A stretch of 7,819 nucleotides of DNA from Actinomycetota bacterium (GTDB taxonomy: Bacteria > Acidobacteriota > Blastocatellia > Chloracidobacteriales > Chloracidobacteriaceae): positions 1 to 7,819 of the forward strand of contig JAAFHI010000118.1 of the NCBI GenBank assembly GCA_013298335.1, written 5' to 3'. A program made the position numbers and the translations under genes. The notes below the pieces were generated by a model. The model made no database searches, was not told where the DNA came from, and worked only from the letters and a program-made list of their open reading frames with translations. How positions within the stretch are numbered: the first letter of the stretch is position 1; each line of letters begins with the position of its first letter. Positions 5,024 to 7,819 of the stretch are shown one piece after another.

Positions 5024-7819
5024 ATGCAGAAATACCTTCGTCCGCTCGCGCTCGGGGCCGTTTGCGCCGCCCTGATTGCGGGAACGTGGGGCGTCAAGTC
5101 CGTCAGTTCGGATTCGAAATCGTCCAAAACGTCACCGAAATCATCCGTTCGCGTCACCCGTTCTTCCATCACCCAGACCGACATTCCGAAAAACGATCTC
5201 TGGAGCGACGTCTCCGAGGGATCAATTCAGTACCGGGCCACGCGACGGATCGTTCCGCAGGCCTATCGCACGCTGGCCCTCAATCGGAACCAGATGGAAA
5301 CGCTGCTCGCAACGGCGCCCTCGGAATCCACCGTGGCGGCCCGCAACAGCGGGACGACGCTTTCGGTTCCGATGCCCGACGGACGGTTCAACCGCTTCCG
5401 CATCGTCGAATCGGCCATCATGGATCCGAAACTCGCGGCGAAGTATCCGAACCTCCGCACCTATCTCGGACAAGGCATTGACGACCCGACCGCGACCATG
5501 CGGTTCGACATGACGCAGAAGGGATTCCACGCCCAGATTCTCTCGGCCAACGGCACGGTCTACATCGACCCGTTCCAGCCGGGCGATCAGGACAACTACA
5601 TCTCCTACGCCAAGCGCGACTACCTCAAGGAAGCCAACGATTTCGTCTGTCATTTCAATGACGATGAAGCCGCCGATCTGGCCGCCGCCAGCGACAAGAA
5701 GGGGACGCCGGACGACGGTCCCGTTCGGAACATTTCCTCCGGACCCACCCTGCGCACCTTCCGGCTGGCCCTCGCGGCGACCGGCGAATATACGCAGTTT
5801 CAGGGCGGTACGGTCGCCGACGGCCTCGCGGGCGTCGTCACCACCATCAACCGGGTCAACGGCATCTACGAACGCGAAGTCGGCGTCCGGATGGTGCTCG
5901 TCGCGAATACCGACCTGGTCATTTACACCAACCCCGCGACCGACCCCTACACCAACAACAACGGATCGACGCTGCTCGGCGAGAACCAGACGAACCTCAC
6001 CAACGTCATCGGCGGCGCCAACTACGACATCGGCCACGTCTTCAGCACGGGCGGGGGCGGCATTGCCTCGCTCGGCTCGGTCTGCTCGACCAACAACAAG
6101 GCCCGCGGCGTCACGGGTTCCGGCGCGCCAGTCGGCGACGCGTACGACGTGGATTACGTCGCGCACGAAATGGGTCACCAGTTCAACTGCCCGCACACCT
6201 TCAACAGCACGGCGAGCAGTTGCAGCGGCAACCGCTCGTCGACCGCTGCCTATGAAACCGGAAGCGGCACGACGATCATGGCTTACGCCGGGATCTGCGG
6301 CATCGAGAACCTCCAGCGGAACAGCGACGACTACTTCCACCGCGACAGTCTGACGCGGATTCTGAACTTCGTCGCGTCCGGCTGCGCCGCGACGAGTTCG
6401 ACCGGGAACAACCCGCCGACCGTCTCCACGACGGCGGCCTTCACGATTCCGGCCAACACGCCGTTCACGCTCACGGCGTCGGGCAGCGACCCCGACAACG
6501 ATCCGATCACCTATCTCTGGGAACAATTCGACCTCGGTGGCTCGACCAGCAGCGGCACGCTGACCGACACCACGACGAACCCGTTGTTCCGTCCCGCCGA
6601 CCCGGTCACCAGCCCGTCGCGGACGTTCCCGAGCCTTCGCTACATCCTCAACAACGCCAACGCCGTGCCGGCCAACGCGCCGCTGCCCGGCACGACCACG
6701 CCCAACTTTTACACGGGCGAACTGCTTCCGACGACGAGCCGCACGCTCAACTTCCGCGTAACCGTCCGCGACAACCGTGCGGGCGGCGGCGGGACGAATG
6801 AGGCCACCTCGACGCTGACCGTCACCAACACGGCGGGCCCCTTCAACGTGACCGCGCCGAACACGGCCGTCTCGTGGGCCGCCGGCTCCAATCAGGTCGT
6901 CACCTGGAACGTGGCCAACACCACCCTCGCACCGGTCAGCACGGCCGAAGTCCGAATCACGCTGTCGCTTGACGGCGGCTACACCTATCCGGTCGTACTG
7001 GCCGCGATCGCTCCGAACAACGGCAACGCGAACGTGACCATTCCAGCCGACACGCCCCCGACCACTCAGGCGCGGGTGCGCGTCGAAGCCATCGGCAACA
7101 TCTTCTTCGACGTTTCCGACGCGAACTTCACCATCACCGACGCGACGAACGGCGCACCGAACATCACCGTTACCGGCTCGCTCACCACGCGGCAAGGCTC
7201 GCCGACCTCGACCGTCGCGGTCGCCACGCTCAGCAACCCCAGTGCCGACATCAATGCGCTCTCGGTGAGCGTTTCTCAGGCGCCGCCGGAACTCGCCGTC
7301 TCGGTCGCCAACTCGAACGGCACCGTCAGCCTGACCGCCACCGCGGCCTGCACGCTGGTCGCGCCCACGAGCGGAGACAAGACCTATCCTGTGCTGCTCA
7401 CCGTAACCGACATTCAGGGCAGCATGTCGTCGGCCTTCGTCAACGTTCTGGTCGGCGCCAACTCCGTCCCGACGCTTGGAGCGTACACGGATCAATTGAT
7501 CATCACCGGCAACTCCGTGAACGCCACCCCAAGCGCAGGGCCAGCGGATGCGAACAACAACTTCGTCGGATTGACCGTGACGCCAACAACCTTGCCCGGC
7601 GGGGGCACGGTCTCGATAAACCAGACAACCGGTGTCGTTTCAGTGACGACAACCGCTGGAACAACGCAAGGCAGCTATGTCATTGAAATCCGCGCGACCG
7701 ACACCTGCGGGGCAACCGAAATCAGACGGTTTACGGCGTCGGTTCAGAATACCCTGTTGGCTCCGGCGGTGACTTCGCCAACCGCGACGGGCGTCACGGC
7801 GACCACCGCGACGCTTGGC
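5024..7819 (+). CDS. Secreted reprolysin-like (metzincin) metallopeptidase with C-terminal beta-domain chain, 3' end outside window
   Basis: The first 932 codons are open, with no stop before the window ends. AGGA at 5014-5017 precedes the ATG by 6 bases. Residues 1-25 look like an export signal (hydrophobic 7-22), followed by a Ser/Lys-rich linker. Residues about 40-240 are a probable propeptide (a GQGIDDPTATMRFD segment lies there). The catalytic domain spans about 243-465: zinc motif HEMGHQFNCPH at 381-391 (ligands His381, His385, His391; base Glu382) and a Met-turn at Met419 in TIMAYAGICG. These features define an M12B/reprolysin-like metzincin. After it come an Ig/PKD-like domain (about 462-600), a beta domain starting GPFNVTAPN at 605-705, two further Ser/Thr-rich beta domains (709-812 and 813-912), and a segment from about 913 like the start of an FN3 domain. 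It would degrade extracellular protein. The first zinc-motif Gly is Asn here. Confidence 0.92.
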   Translation, partial: MQKYLRPLALGAVCAALIAGTWGVKSVSSDSKSSKTSPKSSVRVTRSSITQTDIPKNDLWSDVSEGSIQYRATRRIVPQAYRTLALNRNQMETLLATAPSESTVAARNSGTTLSVPMPDGRFNRFRIVESAIMDPKLAAKYPNLRTYLGQGIDDPTATMRFDMTQKGFHAQILSANGTVYIDPFQPGDQDNYISYAKRDYLKEANDFVCHFNDDEAADLAAASDKKGTPDDGPVRNISSGPTLRTFRLALAATGEYTQFQGGTVADGLAGVVTTINRVNGIYEREVGVRMVLVANTDLVIYTNPATDPYTNNNGSTLLGENQTNLTNVIGGANYDIGHVFSTGGGGIASLGSVCSTNNKARGVTGSGAPVGDAYDVDYVAHEMGHQFNCPHTFNSTASSCSGNRSSTAAYETGSGTTIMAYAGICGIENLQRNSDDYFHRDSLTRILNFVASGCAATSSTGNNPPTVSTTAAFTIPANTPFTLTASGSDPDNDPITYLWEQFDLGGSTSSGTLTDTTTNPLFRPADPVTSPSRTFPSLRYILNNANAVPANAPLPGTTTPNFYTGELLPTTSRTLNFRVTVRDNRAGGGGTNEATSTLTVTNTAGPFNVTAPNTAVSWAAGSNQVVTWNVANTTLAPVSTAEVRITLSLDGGYTYPVVLAAIAPNNGNANVTIPADTPPTTQARVRVEAIGNIFFDVSDANFTITDATNGAPNITVTGSLTTRQGSPTSTVAVATLSNPSADINALSVSVSQAPPELAVSVANSNGTVSLTATAACTLVAPTSGDKTYPVLLTVTDIQGSMSSAFVNVLVGANSVPTLGAYTDQLIITGNSVNATPSAGPADANNNFVGLTVTPTTLPGGGTVSINQTTGVVSVTTTAGTTQGSYVIEIRATDTCGATEIRRFTASVQNTLLAPAVTSPTATGVTATTATLG

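Noticed and set aside
4702..5184. A 160-codon minus-strand open frame
   Set aside because: It spans the palindrome edge, the TTCCAGCC repeat and the start of the metallopeptidase gene, has no ribosome site, and has no ordered motifs.
5658..6353. A 231-codon open frame on the plus strand
   Set aside because: It is out of frame with the metallopeptidase and encodes a Thr/Ser/Arg/Pro-rich low-complexity product. The zinc motif and Met-turn are in the other frame.
5222..7495. A 757-codon open frame on the minus strand
   Set aside because: It lies wholly antisense to the metallopeptidase gene, is Arg/Gly/Val-rich, and has no recognisable domain. It arises because GC-rich third positions on the plus strand rarely create stops in this antisense frame.

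Overview
This 7.8 kb window is bacterial chromosomal DNA with fairly high GC and short, well-formed Shine-Dalgarno sites. The best guess for the source is an environmental acidobacterium of the Blastocatellia type. That guess rests on recalled resemblance of the large metallopeptidase and the PPC-like secreted protein to proteins common in that group. It was not tested by any search, and another large-genome environmental phylum is possible.

Layout: a 5'-truncated window begins inside an osmoprotectant-type (OpuCA/ProV-like) ABC ATPase gene on the minus strand (1-478). Divergent from it is a small cytoplasmic protein of unknown function (701-1171, +). A 131-bp nested inverted repeat (1193-1323) and a strong GC hairpin (1388-1426) separate this gene from a convergent minus-strand gene for a secreted PPC-like protein (1451-2668). 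After a 344-bp divergent intergenic region come an OsmC-family peroxide reductase gene (3013-3438, +) and a small secreted protein of unknown function (3554-3997, +), which ends at a clear intrinsic terminator (4031-4058). Positions 3998-5023 contain no convincing gene but are rich in repeats: a 13-unit array with a strict 21-bp period (4200-4472), a 98-bp MITE-like palindrome (4618-4715), and a short hairpin repeat (4770-4797). The window ends inside a large secreted reprolysin-like metallopeptidase gene (5024 to the end, +, 932 codons visible).

The genes do not form one pathway. Each appears to be transcribed alone or with at most one neighbour, separated by hairpins. Three of the six encode exported proteins, and one (OsmC) is a stress enzyme. 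The least expected structure is the 21-bp array. Its units alternate between two types whose cores are reverse complements, the spacing equals two helical turns, and no indels occur across 273 bp. It could be a protein-binding array or a structured RNA, but function cannot be shown from the sequence alone.
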